Positions 1-13,622 of a stretch of 64,000 bases of DNA are shown piece by piece (position 1 is the first letter of the stretch; each line of letters starts with the position of its first letter). The stretch covers positions 9,411,723 through 9,475,722 of the forward strand of contig JABBOT010000011.1 in assembly GCA_016165875.1 (NCBI GenBank), written 5' to 3'. The position numbers and the translations under genes were made by a program. This DNA is from Acanthopleura granulata. Its lineage: Eukaryota; Mollusca; Polyplacophora; Chitonida; Chitonidae. The notes under the pieces were generated by a model. The model was not told where the DNA came from. It ran no database searches and worked only from the letters and a program-made list of their open reading frames with translations.

Positions 1-1094
1 AGAAGTAAGACCAAATATTGAGGCCACAATGCAGCGGTGGCAGGGCAGATACCTAGGTTATTCTTATTTTGGTCTTCAGATGCAGTCTTTAGAAGGATAA
101 TGTGGCTCTTTAAACTTTGCCAACTTATGCTCAATTTTGGGATCTCTGGGATTTTTCCTGCCAGATTTTGGTTATCACAATGAGAAATATCAGAAAATTG
201 AGATTTAGACAAATTTTTGTGTTGAGTTTTCGAAACATTGGTGATGAAAAAATACCAATTTTATGATTTGTTCAAATTGAGTTTCTAAAAAGAAATTCCT
301 AGAAAATCCCTCGAGATTTTGAAAACAATGTTCTTTTATGGTTAGTAGGTTGGAGGTCATCATGGGACTCCGTTATACCTAGATTATTCCCTTGCATGTG
401 AGCAAAGGGTCCTTGTGACAAACAGGGGAGCTAAGAAAGCCATGCTCTCGGATTGAATCAACATCTGTGTTGTCAGCAGTGGGAGTGATGCACCTTACTA
501 TGAGCTATGTCCCTTTCCTTAAACCTTAGAACAGAGTCCCGTCACTTCCTTTTCCTGTACAGGCAATAACGTAGCAATGTAAATCCATAATGTTGGCCCT
601 TTATCATGGCACAATGCACCACAAAACAATATAACGGTGATATCACCCATAATACCCTGTAATATCCTATGTCACCTAGCAAGCCTGTCATCATTATTGT
701 AAACTGTCCCATTAAAAGCCGATAATATTTGCCAGCGTAATAGTCAAAGTGTCAAAATCCAATTCACACTATCATTAGCTGGGAAAGAAGAACAATTTGT
801 GACGTCAAATTTTCGCACGACCTATGTTTATGCAGTAATACAATTAGTGCCCTGATCTCTCAAAAACCATATAATTGCATATACGCAGTGGAATGAAGAA
901 TTAACAGTGTAATCAGTAGTTTCCTAATGCATTGCACAAGCTTTAAATCTATGCTTGAATATTGTTGTGTCCAAATTTCCAAGAATTCAGTTCAGTGTTT
1001 ATTCCCTTTAAGCTAGTCAGTAGTGTAATAAAGTATCCCAGCATGCCACTTGCTCTGATTGTTTACATGCACAAAGCAGGCATGTTAAAACAGT

Positions 1095-1310
1095 AACACC
1101 ATATTTACCAGTACACCAAATCTCCCAAAAGACGATATGTACCATAACACCACATCTGCCTGAACACCATGTCGGCCAGAACACCACATACCATAATACC
1201 ATGTCTGCTAGAACACCATATGTACCATAACACCAAGTCTGCCAGAACACCATATGTACCATAATATCAAATCTGCTAGAACACGACATCTGGTAGAACA
1301 TGATATGTAT
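1095..1310. repeat. Degenerate 34-bp tandem repeat
   Basis: Phrases such as ACCATAACACCAAGTCTGCC and AACACCATATGT alternate with a period of about 34 bp, built of two related 17-bp halves. About six imperfect units are seen. No coding sense is apparent. Confidence 0.75.
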
Positions 1311-1904
1311 GCCATACACTGACATTTGGCCATGGAAAAGTATTAAATCTCCAAGAAGACCAAATCCTGTCATAATTTCAACCAAATTGTTGTTGTGCAT
1401 GTAGTTTTTAACAGCGTTTCCTCTTGTAATACTGAAAGGTTTAATTGTGTTGTTGCAGTGCTTACAATACATGCACATGTATCAATGTAAAGCACTCGCA
1501 AAATGTTGCATGTGTCAGCGAATAATATTCTTCATGTAGATTTTGATTGGATGCGTATTTACCTTCATGTTGGAAGTTTTTGGAAAATACATAGGGATAA
1601 AATAAATTTTGCAGGGAAATGAGCATACAGGCTGAACATTTACAAGTACATTCAGGTTCCCTATGTCCTTGAGCCTAGAAATGCCCTGTGGAAAATATTC
1701 CCGTCTCACTGGTGTTTATTTTCATTTCATATGAAGAGCAGTGAGTTGCATTTGCTGGGCGTTATCCTGGTTTAGCAGTTTAGTGAGGGATTTCATCTCC
1801 AGCTTGATGCTCTGTGTTTAATTTCACTTTCTAGGAGAGCGACTTGGATCGGTGGTATACTTGACAATGGCGTAAAATACCAATGAAATAAGTAAATTAA
1901 TGGA

Positions 1905-2290
1905 TCGGTGGTGCCAATTCAGTGCTGAACTTGGGGAGTGGGACATGGCTTAGTGGTGAGGTGCCCGACTCCCAACCTCTGGCAAAAGAGGTGCAAATTC
2001 AGTACTCACCTTGGGGAGTGGGACATGGCTTAGTGGTGAGGTGCACGACTCCCGACCTCTGGCATAAGTGGTGCGAGTTCAGTACTGACCTTGGGGAGTG
2101 GGACAGGGCTTAGTGGTGAGGTGCATGACTCCAAATCTCTGGCACAAGAGGTGCAAGTTCAGAACCGATCTTATGGAGTGACACATGGCTGAGTGGTGAA
2201 GTGCCCGACTCCCAACCTTTGGCACAAGAGGCGTGAGTTCAGTACTGACTTTGGGGAGTGGGACAGGGCTCAGTGGTGAAGTGAACTGCC
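1905..2290. repeat. 80-bp tandem repeat with tRNA-like sequence (about 4.8 copies)
   Basis: Each unit has GGGACATGGCTTAGTGGTGA, resembling a tRNA/SINE A box, and about 40 bp later GTGCGAGTTCAGTACTGACC, resembling a B box. The units are head to tail and differ by scattered substitutions. It is probably an amplified tRNA-derived SINE head. A functional tRNA is not proposed. Confidence 0.8.
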
Positions 2291-5275
2291 CAACGTCTGG
2301 TACACAAAATTTTAAAATTTGAACTCCATCAATACACTGACATCTATCATAAAAACGCAGTATTTTTGACTATGATACATGTTAAAGAAATTACTTATAC
2401 TTTTCACCCTTTGCATTATAACAATATTTATGTACCAAATGATTGGCTGTAAAAATACTTTCACATTTATTGTCTTGCCCCACTTAATTAGGAAGGAGGA
2501 AAGAAGTGGCTTTTTTATGACTTGACATGGGATTCCCTCCCTGACAGTGAGCAAATGAGGTGGAATGTATTAGAGGCCAGTTATTGTACGAGAGAGCCGT
2601 ATGCAGGTCATACAGCTGTCAGTATGTGAGACTTTTATGGTTCTGCGATTGTGTATAGGTAAAGAACTTGACCCTGTAGTAAAACAGCAGCAGCAGCCAC
2701 GCTGAAGCTGGACAGCGGTGGCGGTCAAATGTCACTGGCCAATACGTTTAATGGCCAGAGACGGACGTGAGAGCAGCAATAAGTGTGCCCATTGCTTCTT
2801 CGTCCGTGTGTGTCGGGTTTATTCACCATATTTTGTGCCGAGTGTAATATTGACCAATCAATAGCACTGTCCTCTGGGACCGACGGCTCGTGAGATTAAG
2901 GAGTTTTTCTGAAATTTGGGTCAGCTTAGTGCAACCAGCTAAAGTCGTCCACTGACAGACATCGTGTCCCAGAGCTACATGTACCAAGTCCAGGCTTGAG
3001 AGATGTTGTGAAGGTAAAATGTTAGGTATGGCACTTAGGTAAATTGCAGAATAATCTAACTTTTCATTGGATGAGAAGGTTCATGTTACACCCTCTCGCT
3101 GTTGATTGAGATTATGTTACCAATTATTTGTTCCTTCATTTCAGCATCAGCATGTGCTTGAAATGTTTTTGAGATTGGCTAAATTAAGGGCCAGGACAAA
3201 ATGATCATTCAAAATAAATGAATGAATGCATAAATAACACTCAGTAAGTCATTACGGAGAAGTGTTCATATAAAATGTATTAAGTCATGAAGAAAATGTC
3301 CTAAGAAATGGAAGAATGATGTTAAAGAGACAAATGAAAATACACAAACATGGATTGATTGATTATTGGTGTTAAATGCTGTACTGGAGAATATATATGC
3401 TTTTTGTGAAGTAACAGTCAGTTACACGTGTGGTGAATCAATCAAGATTAGCCGGATTAAGCCATTGTAATTTTGGCTTATAACTGACACCTGACATCTC
3501 ATAACTATAACACCTGATGCACAGATTTTGCCCTGCAGATCAAACTCATGGTGTATGAGGCTGAGGGATTCCTTGCCTGATACTGGATTTGAACCTTGTC
3601 TGCTCTGTTGATTCAAAAGCAATCATGATAACATTAACCAACCAGCCACAACTAACCCTTGTCTTCTTCATCGCTATAAAACATGGAACATCAGAAACAA
3701 ACAAGGTCTAAATTGCAGATTTAGGCATGGCTTGTGAAATACAATATTCTAGATTTTCGGGTTAACTTTGCAGGCATCAGTGTACTGTGGCGCCAGTGCT
3801 AAAAGCCTCAGTGATTTTTACAGTTATTGTTCATGGGCGAAGCAACTGTGAACATGTGCATCGCCCTGTGTTGCAGGCAAGATTATACTGCAGAACAAAA
3901 AATGAGTACAAAAAAAAAACAACAGGTTTGTCCCACATTACCGAACACTTCCATATCTTAACCTCCATTGATTTTTCCTTCTGTTGCCAGTAATTTCTTC
4001 TCAGCCATCGGTGAAATAAACATATTTCCGGAGTGCAGACGGTTTCACAAGCAAGTGAGGTTGTCAATAATCAGAAACACAAGAAAGCGCAGTTAATTGT
4101 GCAACCAGACAGTGAGTCAGGCTGTGTTTGCATTATTTTTTTCTCCATTTGCTTTGAATTTTTTGTTCTCGGAGCAGTGAAACATGTTAATGTTTCCTTT
4201 AATTGGAATTTGTGGTAACCCACAATATCGATGAGAAAGTCCGAGACATGCTCTTTTTGTGTCATCCCCTAGAGAGCCTCAGACGGTTATATATGTGGCC
4301 CTTACTTATAACATGTGTAGTCGGGAATAAAGTTGGATGTTTTTTAAGTCAACAATAAAACTATAACCTTTAGTGTTTGAGCCGCCAGGTTAAGACTTCA
4401 ATCATTCTCTTAACATTGGTTTTGTAAACTTCCACAGCTGTAGGGTTCTACCAGATCTGGGTTTCTTGACCTAGTTAAAAGGTTAATGTCAATTGGATCA
4501 ACTCTATAGTGCCCTGAATCTTTGATTTATGATTCACTTGTGTTTAAATATTGCAGGGCGTTGAGAAGTTAATAAAATAATACATGTACAGTTCAGGGGT
4601 TTTTCTGCCAGTTTCATTTTAGAAATTCATTTTGAACTAATCAGAAAACTTAATATGTATTCATTACCATTGTATCAAAAACTCTTTAATGGAAACTAGA
4701 TACAAAATTTGTCTAAAACGCAATTTTCTGACATTTGGAAAAAGTGGCTAGAAAAAATCCTGACAGCTATCACCTGGACATGCATGAAGAAATGTGCATT
4801 TAGGACAATTACTGACCCAGTGTACAATATTTACAAACATTTATTAAATAAAACATTTTTAACTCATACTTCAGCAGTGATCAAGGTTAAGCAAACCTAA
4901 ACTTTGGAAAACATAGAGTTAAAGGTAACAGCTTTGAGTTGACACCTGCAGCTAGCTTCCAAACCAAGACACAGGTATCGGATGCTGGCTGAAATAGCGT
5001 CCACATAGGGTTAGTCGTGAACACCAATCAATACCTGGATGAGGCTCATCCTCGTGGCCTTGTAGCGCGCTTTGATAAATTCCTGCCTGTTATCTGTAGC
5101 ACTTAGTAGGCCCTATCTTGTGCATGTATCAGCCTTTATGATGTACTGTGACTGGCTGAACAGCAGCCGCTGGGCTCCAGTGTGTAGGGGGCCCTAATAT
5201 AGCTGTGGTGGAAAATGGACAAGTAATACAGGAGATACAGGAATTCTGTCTCAGTTGATAGAAGAACTGTGATGA

Positions 5276-5297
5276 GCGTGTGTGTGTGTGTGTGTGT
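5276..5297. repeat. (GT)n microsatellite
   Basis: This is an uninterrupted GT run with nothing else of note around it. Confidence 0.9.
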
Positions 5298-5589
5298 TAT
5301 TGTAACAGCATATTTGTTAATTCGCCCCACGTCCTCCTTCCCCTGCTATATTTGCGTCGAAGAAAAGATGGAAGATACGGTCAGGCTAAATTAGATTCTT
5401 TCATAAAACAAGAGGAACAATCCAGATGTTGTATCATTGGTAACTGACATTGATTACATGACTTTTTGTTAAGTCATTCTTGAAATACTGTGATTGTTAA
5501 AGTGGACTTCTTCGGAGTTAATAGCTCATTCATTACTCCAGGCTGTTCAGTAGATCTGCTCGATTAGGACCTAGGTATATATTCTGCAA

Positions 5590-6085
5590 GGTCACATGTA
5601 ACGTGTACAACTCGTTGTTAGTCAGAATAAGTTATGCATAATTCCAGTACAACTCAGTGTTTATCAGGATAGCTCACATGTAACCAGTGCATTTCAGTGT
5701 TAGTCAGGATAGGTCACACATAACCAGTACAACCCAACGTTAGTCAGGCAAGAACTTTGCAGAGTATTCTGCAACCAGTATGACCAAACAGAAGCTCGGA
5801 CAGAACTATGTACTATCATTAGAGCTTAATGTTAGTCAGGATAAAACTATGTACCACAAGTACAACTCAGTGTTGGTCTGGATAAAACTATGTACCACAA
5901 GTACAACTCAGTGTTGATCAAGGTAAAACTGAGTACTGCCAGTACCACTCAGTGTTAGTCAGGATATAACAACGTACTACCAGTACAAATCAGTGTTAGT
6001 CAGGATAGAACTAAGTACTACCAGTACAACTCAGTGTTAGTCAGGATAGAACTAAGTACTACCAGTACAACTCAGTCTTGGCTTG
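5590..6085. repeat. Degenerate 41-bp tandem repeat
   Basis: Units contain CAGTACAACTCAGTGTTAGT followed by CAGGATAGAACTAAGTACTA. The last three units are nearly identical and those upstream are increasingly diverged, suggesting growth from the right-hand end. Confidence 0.8.
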
Positions 6086-6224
6086 GCTTTGGCGAAATTC
6101 TGAGCCTTACCAGCTGCTCCTCAATCCACATGGCTGTTATATTAGTCAGAAAAATGGGAGAACTGTATCTATAGATTTGTGAAGAAGAAAACATATCCGC
6201 ACCCGGCACCTTCACATTTGTTTG

Positions 6225-6560
6225 ATGCATACTCCCCTGAGGGCGTGCCGATAAATCTGCATGGCACACACGCTCCTCCCGGAGCGTTTATCTCTGAGTG
6301 CCATTCCTGCGGGAGCACGGGGGAGCCGTAGTGGACGGCGTTGCTAAGGCCACCAAGCCATTCCTCTGTTGGCAGCTGAGGTACGTGTGCGATGGATCGG
6401 GGGATCGCGATGCAGGCCGCCCTCTTGTAATCTACGCTACGAACCTCTTAAACCGCCTGGCTGCTGTGGAAGGAAGTGTCAGTGGCGTAAATCATAATGA
6501 GGGCAGGGTGTAATCCTGAGAGCTCCAGGCACCCGCTGCAGCCGTCGCTGCCCCATGGCA
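6225..6560. promoter_or_regulatory. GC-rich, CpG-containing island of unknown role
   Basis: This stretch is clearly richer in G, C and CpG than its surroundings (for example GGATCGGGGGATCGCGATGC) and is not repetitive within this window. No exon can be supported in it. It may be a regulatory element or a conserved non-coding island inside the presumed long NALF-like intron. A (GACA)n-like tract follows at 6557-6590. Confidence 0.25.
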
Positions 6561-7389
6561 GACAGACAGACGGACGGACAGATGGACAAACGGTTTATGG
6601 AAAGGGGGAGAGGGCAGGCTGGAGTATGTACATATATATGGACAGAGCAGTGGGGTTGAACAAGGCACATTCAACATTTCTCAGGAAATGAGAAATTTCC
6701 CGTAGCAGGAAACTGTCTATTTGGCAGGACCAATCCTCATTATAGCCCTCTACTAAACCCTTGTGATTGGCTACTCCCGCGGACCGGCTGTAATAGTCCC
6801 CCTGAGCTACAAGCATCACTCACGATATCGTCCTGGCTTGCTGAACCCGCAGGCTAAATAACCATTTTGGCTGCCCTTTGAAGCATTATAGCTGGTACCC
6901 TTATTTCAGAATCTTTTGTATCATAGAAGGTACAAGTAGTTCAGATGCAGTTAATATGCTTTGGATGATAGGATATAAATGATGTTCATTTGGTTTTGTG
7001 TGTATGGCATGGTGTGCTTGTATTAATATGTCAATCATAAATATAGTACGATTGTTTATCGACCTCTTCCATCGATCAATATAGCACAGTAAATACTTCT
7101 TTAGAACAGTAAGGGTTTTATAGAAATTTTAAAACTGATAAAGCATACTTGTCCTGTTTTGAATTTCATAATGATTTCTTAATTTCAAAGCTTACTAAGT
7201 CTTTGAGATTTAAGCAGACCTATATCAGTATTTATGCACACTATAGCCAAAAAGAATCCACCATGTTAATGAAAAAAAAATATTTGAGGTTAAAATTTTA
7301 TTTGAAACATGTTGGGTGACTCAGATTCATTGTGTGGTATTAACTTCCTTTTCTGCATCATCCTGGGTAAAGCTCTATGTGGTTATGTA

Positions 7390-8005
7390 AGCTCTACACG
7401 TGAGACTGTATATGTTAACATAAGCTGTATAATGTTAATATAAGCTGTATATTTTAATTTAAGCTGTATACATGTATATGTTAATATAAGTTGTATATGT
7501 CAGCATTTGTTGTATTCTTGTGAGCTGTACATGTTAATATGATCTCTATATGATGATACGAGCTGTACATGTTGACATAATCTCTATATGGTGATATGAG
7601 CTGTACATGTTAGTATGATCTCTGTATGGTGATATGAACTGTACATGTTAGTATGATCTCTATATGGTGATATGAGCTGTACATGTTAGTATGATCTCTG
7701 TATGGTGATATGAGCTGTACATGTTAATATGATCTCTGTATGGTGATATGAGCTGTACATGTTAGTATGATCTCTGTATGGTCATATGAGCTGTACATGT
7801 TAGTATGATCTCTGTATGGTGATATGAGCTGTACATGTTAATATGATCTCTGTATGGTGATATGAACTGTACATATTTATATGATCTCTGTATGGTGAAA
7901 TGAACTGTACATGTTAATATAATCTCTATATGGTGATATGAGCTGTACATAAGGTGTATAAGTTGTGTATTTATTAATATAAACTGTACATGTTAGCTGT
8001 ATAGT
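7390..8005. repeat. 38-bp tandem repeat made of two 19-bp halves
   Basis: Units combine GAGCTGTACATGTTAGTAT and GATCTCTGTATGGTGATAT. The left edge (7390-7530) has only the first half-unit type, so the 38-bp form seems to have arisen from a diverged pair of an older 19-bp repeat. Confidence 0.85.
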
Positions 8006-8455
8006 TTTTATTAATAGACTGACAGATTTTACTGACTATAAATACACGACAGGAGTAAAAGGCAAAGTGACCTCAGTTAAGTTCTTTGATAGATATTCTT
8101 CTCTGGAATGTTCCAGTGATTGCTGAACACCCACGCAGAATAGCTGCAATTGAATCAATGCAGTGCCTAACTGCCTGAAAACTTCAATATTTTAGGGTAT
8201 TTGTTCTTCTTTTTTTTTCTCTCTCTCTCATCAGAATGCTGATTGGGCCAGTTAAAATTGATATGTGTGGTCTTCATTGAAATGGGTGTCATGAAGGAGA
8301 TTATTCCCATGCAGTTACTAGTATGTTAAATATGCTTGTGCATGTATCATGGTTAAATATCTGATTGGGCCGTTTTAGCCTGTGAAGAGAAGTCTTATCT
8401 GCCCTTGCTAACTTTTACTGGCTTCTGACTGAGTTGGATGCTAAATGGCTGTAAG

Positions 8456-8724
8456 ATTTATTTATTTATTTGATTGGTGTTTTACGCCGTACTCAAGACT
8501 ATTTCACTTACACGACGGCATCCAGCATTGTGGTGGGAGGAAACCGGGCAGAGCCAGCAGGAAACACACGATCATCCCTCCGCAGGTTGCTGGCTGACCT
8601 TCCCATGTATGATCGGAGAGGAAGCCAGCATGAGTTGGACTTGAACACATAGCAACCAGTTTGGTGGGAGGCTTCTGGGACATTGCGCTGCACTAGTGCG
8701 CTAACCTATTGAGCCACGGAGGCT
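8456..8724 (-). mobile_element. tRNA-derived SINE, near full length
   Basis: Read on the - strand it runs from a tRNA-like head (GAGCCTCCGTGGCTCAATAG) through a B box (GTGTTCAAGTCC) and a body including CGGTTTCCTCCCACCA to a (AAAT)n tail. It shares the whole order with the copies at 18055, 23613, 30894 and 59346. The family is of a type common in molluscs; the exact family name was not determined. Confidence 0.9.
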
Positions 8725-8773
8725 CTGCAAGGCTGTAAAATGCTGTAAAAGTAATGCTGTAAGTACAATATAA

Positions 8774-9023
8774 AGGCCAACTGTAGAAAAGGTTTCCTGG
8801 GCATGAGAAAATGAGAAAAAAATAGGATCGGTCAGTAGGGAATTATTTCATTTTATTTTTGTTTTTCAATCTGGCTCTTGAGAAAGATAGGGATTTTAAA
8901 AAAATCAACATAAAGAGAAAAAAAAATACTTTCATTCGAATACCGGTGAAAACTTCTGAGTAGTACCCTTTTATGAAGGGTTGGTAGGTTTATACCCAAC
9001 AAAAAGATATTTAAGGTCGGCCT
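8774..9023 (-). mobile_element. Foldback MITE-like element, family A copy 1
   Basis: It is bounded by AAGGCC-type ends in inverted orientation (terminal inverted repeats of about 30 bp, imperfect) and shares interior words such as TAGGGATTTTAAAAAAATCA with the copies at 20804 and 58065. No transposase is present, so it would be non-autonomous. Confidence 0.7.
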
Positions 9024-11084
9024 TACCTAATCCTTGTACATGTATTTAAAGTAGCCAGTAGCATCACAGAAATTTGGAGCTAGTCAGTGGTGATGTTGTA
9101 TTGCATAGGGCATTTGTTGTACATGTCACTGAGAGTCAGAGCTTCATGCTTTTTTTTTCTTCAGATGTTCAAAAACTAGGTAACGCTACACATGACAGAG
9201 GTTATACACAATACCGACAAACACTTGTGCTTCACATAATATGTCCAATGTTAATGTACCACCATTGTTTATTCTTGTTGAAAGGCTTGGAAAGTTTCTG
9301 AATTCCAAGATTACATATCCAGGCACCTGAACATCACGATTGGCTGATTAAGGTGCTTAAATTTCATTTTGGTCTGTGCAGACATGTGACGACAAAACTT
9401 GTCCAGAAACAGAACGGATATTTAAGATCTGCTGTGCTATTGTGTGTGTATGTCTAGCTACATGAGTGTATGTAGAACCACTCGGGGGTATTATCATTGA
9501 CAAGTGCTAACCACTACTATAACACATAGTGCGCCCAATGACGTCACGCCTGTGCCTTTGATCCTCACCTGTCATCTTGTCCTTGAGATAAAAGTCACCC
9601 ACTTTGTAGTCATATGTAGGTTTACGACAGGTGTTATTGATTATTCTGTAGGCCATATTTCCACCCACACACATCATCAGGTTGATGTACTAACCGGACT
9701 GTAATCAAGACTTGTATGTATGGTAGCATGATGGCACATGCCTGGCTTTAATATGTAAGCTGCATGAAATGTTTTCCAGGAACGCTATGCATGCTCATTA
9801 TTCACATTCTGCTTGTACTTTGAGTTTGTTTGGGTACAAGAAACAGGCGTGTTTAGTTGTAAAAATACAACATTTGATCTTGGGTATTTAGCTTTGTTTA
9901 CCAGGCCTTTATATTCCATGAAAATCATGGCGATAAATGCTGTGCCCAAAATAAATCTGCCCAAATTAAGCCCCACTAAAAAAATGTATAGTTTAGGAGA
10001 AATCATCATTTAAAATTGTTATTTTTTATGTTATGCTGAGAGAAAAACTTGGGGATCAAACACAAAGAATTTAAAATTACAATAACAGCGAAACCCAGAG
10101 TGAACCGGGGACGTCAAGTTGGGCAAATTCTGTCTGTGTTCTGATTGAGAGCTGGCCAGTAATCTCTGATACAAGAGATGCTGATGTGACTTGTGCAATT
10201 GAACTGAGGGCAGCAGAGACACATTTTGTTAGCAGACAAATACCTGTAGTAACGTAATATTACACCGTTTGAAACTCCATAAAAGAAGAGTGTCAGTGAT
10301 AACTTCGTTTGTATCTGTGGCTTTTAACGGAACTGAAGACTGATTCCCACCTTTATTTGTTAACTTGGAACCAAACTAACCGAGTGGAATTGCTCGTAGT
10401 GAAGGCATTTATTTGTCATTCGCAGTTGGACATAGCCTGCACGGACAACAGAACTCAGTAGGTTTGCCAAAACACCTGGCAAAACACGTGACATGTTAAG
10501 AACACTCTTGATCGAGAACGTCCTCACATTTTCATGATCTGATAAATTTCTTCTTTCGACTGAAGACTTTGCTGAACCTTGTTCTGAACGTCATCTTTCT
10601 GTACAGATTTCATTACCCGGTACATTAAACACTGACAGTCAGTGTAAAATAACCAACTGAAAGTGCTAAATATGCTCTAGATCTGAATGTACATATACAG
10701 CCCATTTTTGGTAAACTTGACAAATTATAGTTAATAATATTTTTTTTTATTGATTTGAAATGTTAAGCAATGCAATTTATTATTCAACATGTTGTCTGAG
10801 AAAGGAAGACACAAAGTTGTGACCTCCCACCCTGTGATGTGGCTCCTGGTGGCCAAGTGTTCCCTTGCACATATTCTCATTTTTTCCTCTGAGTTGGCGA
10901 AACTGAGTGAAAAGAACAGCCATGTGCAAAAACAATACAATAGCAAATATAAGCACGAACAATTTATATCTTTCTTCTGTCATTTATGTTAATTATAAAT
11001 ACATTAAATGCTGTGGTGGATAACTTGAAAAAATGCTTGCCTTTCTTTTGGACTGTTGTCAGATTTCCATGGACTTTGGCAGTA

Positions 11085-12440
11085 TTCATGTATACATGAG
11101 CATGACAGTACCATTATATTGGCAGACACAACACTGTTGTATGCATGACAGTATTGTTATATTGGCAGGCACAACACTGTTGTATGCATGACAGTATTGT
11201 TATATTGGCAGGCACAACACTGTTGTATGCATGACAGTACCATTATATTGGCAGGCACAACACTGCTGTATGCATGACAGTATTGTTATATTGGCATACA
11301 CAACACTGTTGTATGCATGACAGTATTGTTATATTGGCATACACAACACTGTTGTATGCATGACAGTACCGTTATATTGGCAGACATGACACTGTTGTAT
11401 GCATGACTATACTGTTATATTGGCAAGCACGACACAGTTGTGTAAATGACCATACTGTTTTACTGGCAGGCACAACACTGTTGTATGCATGATAGTATTG
11501 TTATATTGGCAGACACAACACTGTTGTATGCATGACAGTATTGTTATATTGGCAGACACGACACTGTTGTATGCATGACAGTATTGTTATATTGGCATAC
11601 ACAACACTGTTGTATGCATGACGGTACCGTTATATTGGCAGACACGACACTGTTGTATGCATGACAGTATTGTTATATTGGCAGGCACAACACTGTTGTA
11701 TGCATGACAGTATTGTTATATTGGTAGGCACAACACTGTTGTATGCATGACAGTATTGTTATATTGGCAGGCACAACACTGTTGTATGCATGACAGTATT
11801 GTTATATTGGCAGGCACAACACTGTTGTATGCATGACGATACCGTTATATTGGCAGACACAACACTGTTGTATGCATGACAGTACTGTTATATTGGCAGG
11901 CACAACACTTTTGTATGCATGACAGTACCGTTATATTGGCCGACACAACACTGTTGTATGCATGACAGTATTGTTATATTGGCAGACACAACACTGTTGT
12001 ATGCATGATAGTATTGTTATATTGGCATACACAACACTGTTGTATGCATGACGGTACTGTTATATTGGCAAGCATGACACAGTTGTATAAATGACAGTAC
12101 TGTTATATTGGTAGACACAGCATTGTTTTATAAATGACAGTACTATTATATTGGCGGTCACAACGCCATAGTATGAGCAACAGCACTGTTACATTGACAG
12201 GCACAACACTGTTGTGTAAATGTCCATACTGTTTTAATGGCAGGCACAACACTGTTGTATAAATGACTATACTGTTATATTGGCAGACACAACACTGTTG
12301 TATAAATGACTATACTGTTATATTGGCAGACACAACACTGTTGTAGAAAGGAACAGTTACACTGGTTGACACTACACTGTTATGTAAAGGGCCCCACTGT
12401 TATACTGGCAGGCAGTATGCTCTACTATGCATGGCAGAAC
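11085..12440. repeat. 43-bp minisatellite with a palindromic core (about 31 copies)
   Basis: The repeated unit contains CAACACTGTTGTATGCATGA and TATTGTTATATTGGCAG and recurs every 43 bp. ACAACACTGTTGT is a near-perfect hairpin in nearly every unit. The units at the right edge (after 12060) are more diverged. Confidence 0.95.
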
Positions 12441-12669
12441 TGTTGTACTGGTTGGTGCTACAGTGTTTTATTCCTCTTTGTTGTGGTGTATTCTAAAACT
12501 CTTTTAAAGATGTTTAAGTGGTGTTGCACTCATGTACATATAGGAGAATTTGTTCTTGGTGCCCAAAAAATAAAGAGAAATAAACGGAATATAGAAGGAA
12601 AATCCCAACTTTTTGTAGAGAAAACTTTTAATTAAACAAGCAGAGGAGAAACAACTGACAAATGCAGTT

Positions 12670-12970
12670 CATTTCTGTCCCAGTGAGATCCCTTTATAAG
12701 AAAGGGCAATGTAATAGAATTAAAGAGCCCATTTGTTGCAAGCCAGCGTGTAAAAACGGAAGCTGTAAATTGGAGCGGGAAGAAAAAAGCTTGACATGTC
12801 ATCAAGTGTGGTGTTTTGCCTAAAACTATCGTAAATTGGCAGCCAGAGACAGTTTTTTGCTCTTGGTCTTGTTATTTATTGCTCCCAGTATGATGGTGTA
12901 AAATCCTTGTTACAGGAGTGTAATTTCATATTGGCGTAATTAAATACTTGATCACATGCGGTTACACCTG
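12670..12970. other. Unique-looking sequence with homeodomain-like words
   Basis: The stretch is non-repetitive within the window and carries GTAATAGAATTAAAG and GCGTAATTAAATAC, of the sort seen in conserved non-coding elements. No splice-bounded open frame is visible. Confidence 0.2.
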
Positions 12971-13622
12971 AAATGGCCATGTGAAAGAACCATAAAGTTG
13001 TCCAGGTGTGATGGGTAGCTATGTTCTCGTGCAGTGGTGACATGGAGCCCAAGCTGAAGTAGTCAACATTGTTTTATTTGCATTACATACATGAGTGCAA
13101 AATATGTTACTTCGTGATAAAATATCCTGTAAAAGTAAGAAATGAACATAAAGCTTCCTTCACAGCAGAGGTCCTGAATTACTTAATTTAGGCGGGGAAA
13201 AGTTTCCTATTCTCTGTTCAACACATGGATGCTTCACATGGGCCCTAAGGCAAGACACTTGTGCATTGAGATTTCATGTGAGTTGTGAGTCTGGATATAT
13301 GAACACTTCATGTGGGTGTTGAGTTTGAATACATGAACACTTCATGTGGGTTGTGAGTCTGGATACATGAGCACTTCATTTGGGTTGTGAGTCTGGATAC
13401 ATGAAGACTTCATTTGGGTTGTGAGTCTGGATACATGAGCACTTCATTTGGGTTGTGAGTCTGGATACATGAAGACTTCATTTGGGTTGTGAGTCTGGAT
13501 ACATGAACACTTCATGTGGGTGGTGAGTCTGGGTACATGAACACTTCATGTGGGTTGTGAGTCTGGATACATGAACACTTCATGTGGGTGGTGAGTCTGG
13601 GTATATGAACACTTCATGTGGG

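Noticed and set aside
1017..1478. 153-codon - strand frame with repeated Trp and Cys
   Set aside because: Translation of the 34-bp tandem repeat at 1095-1310 plus flank, with no family features.
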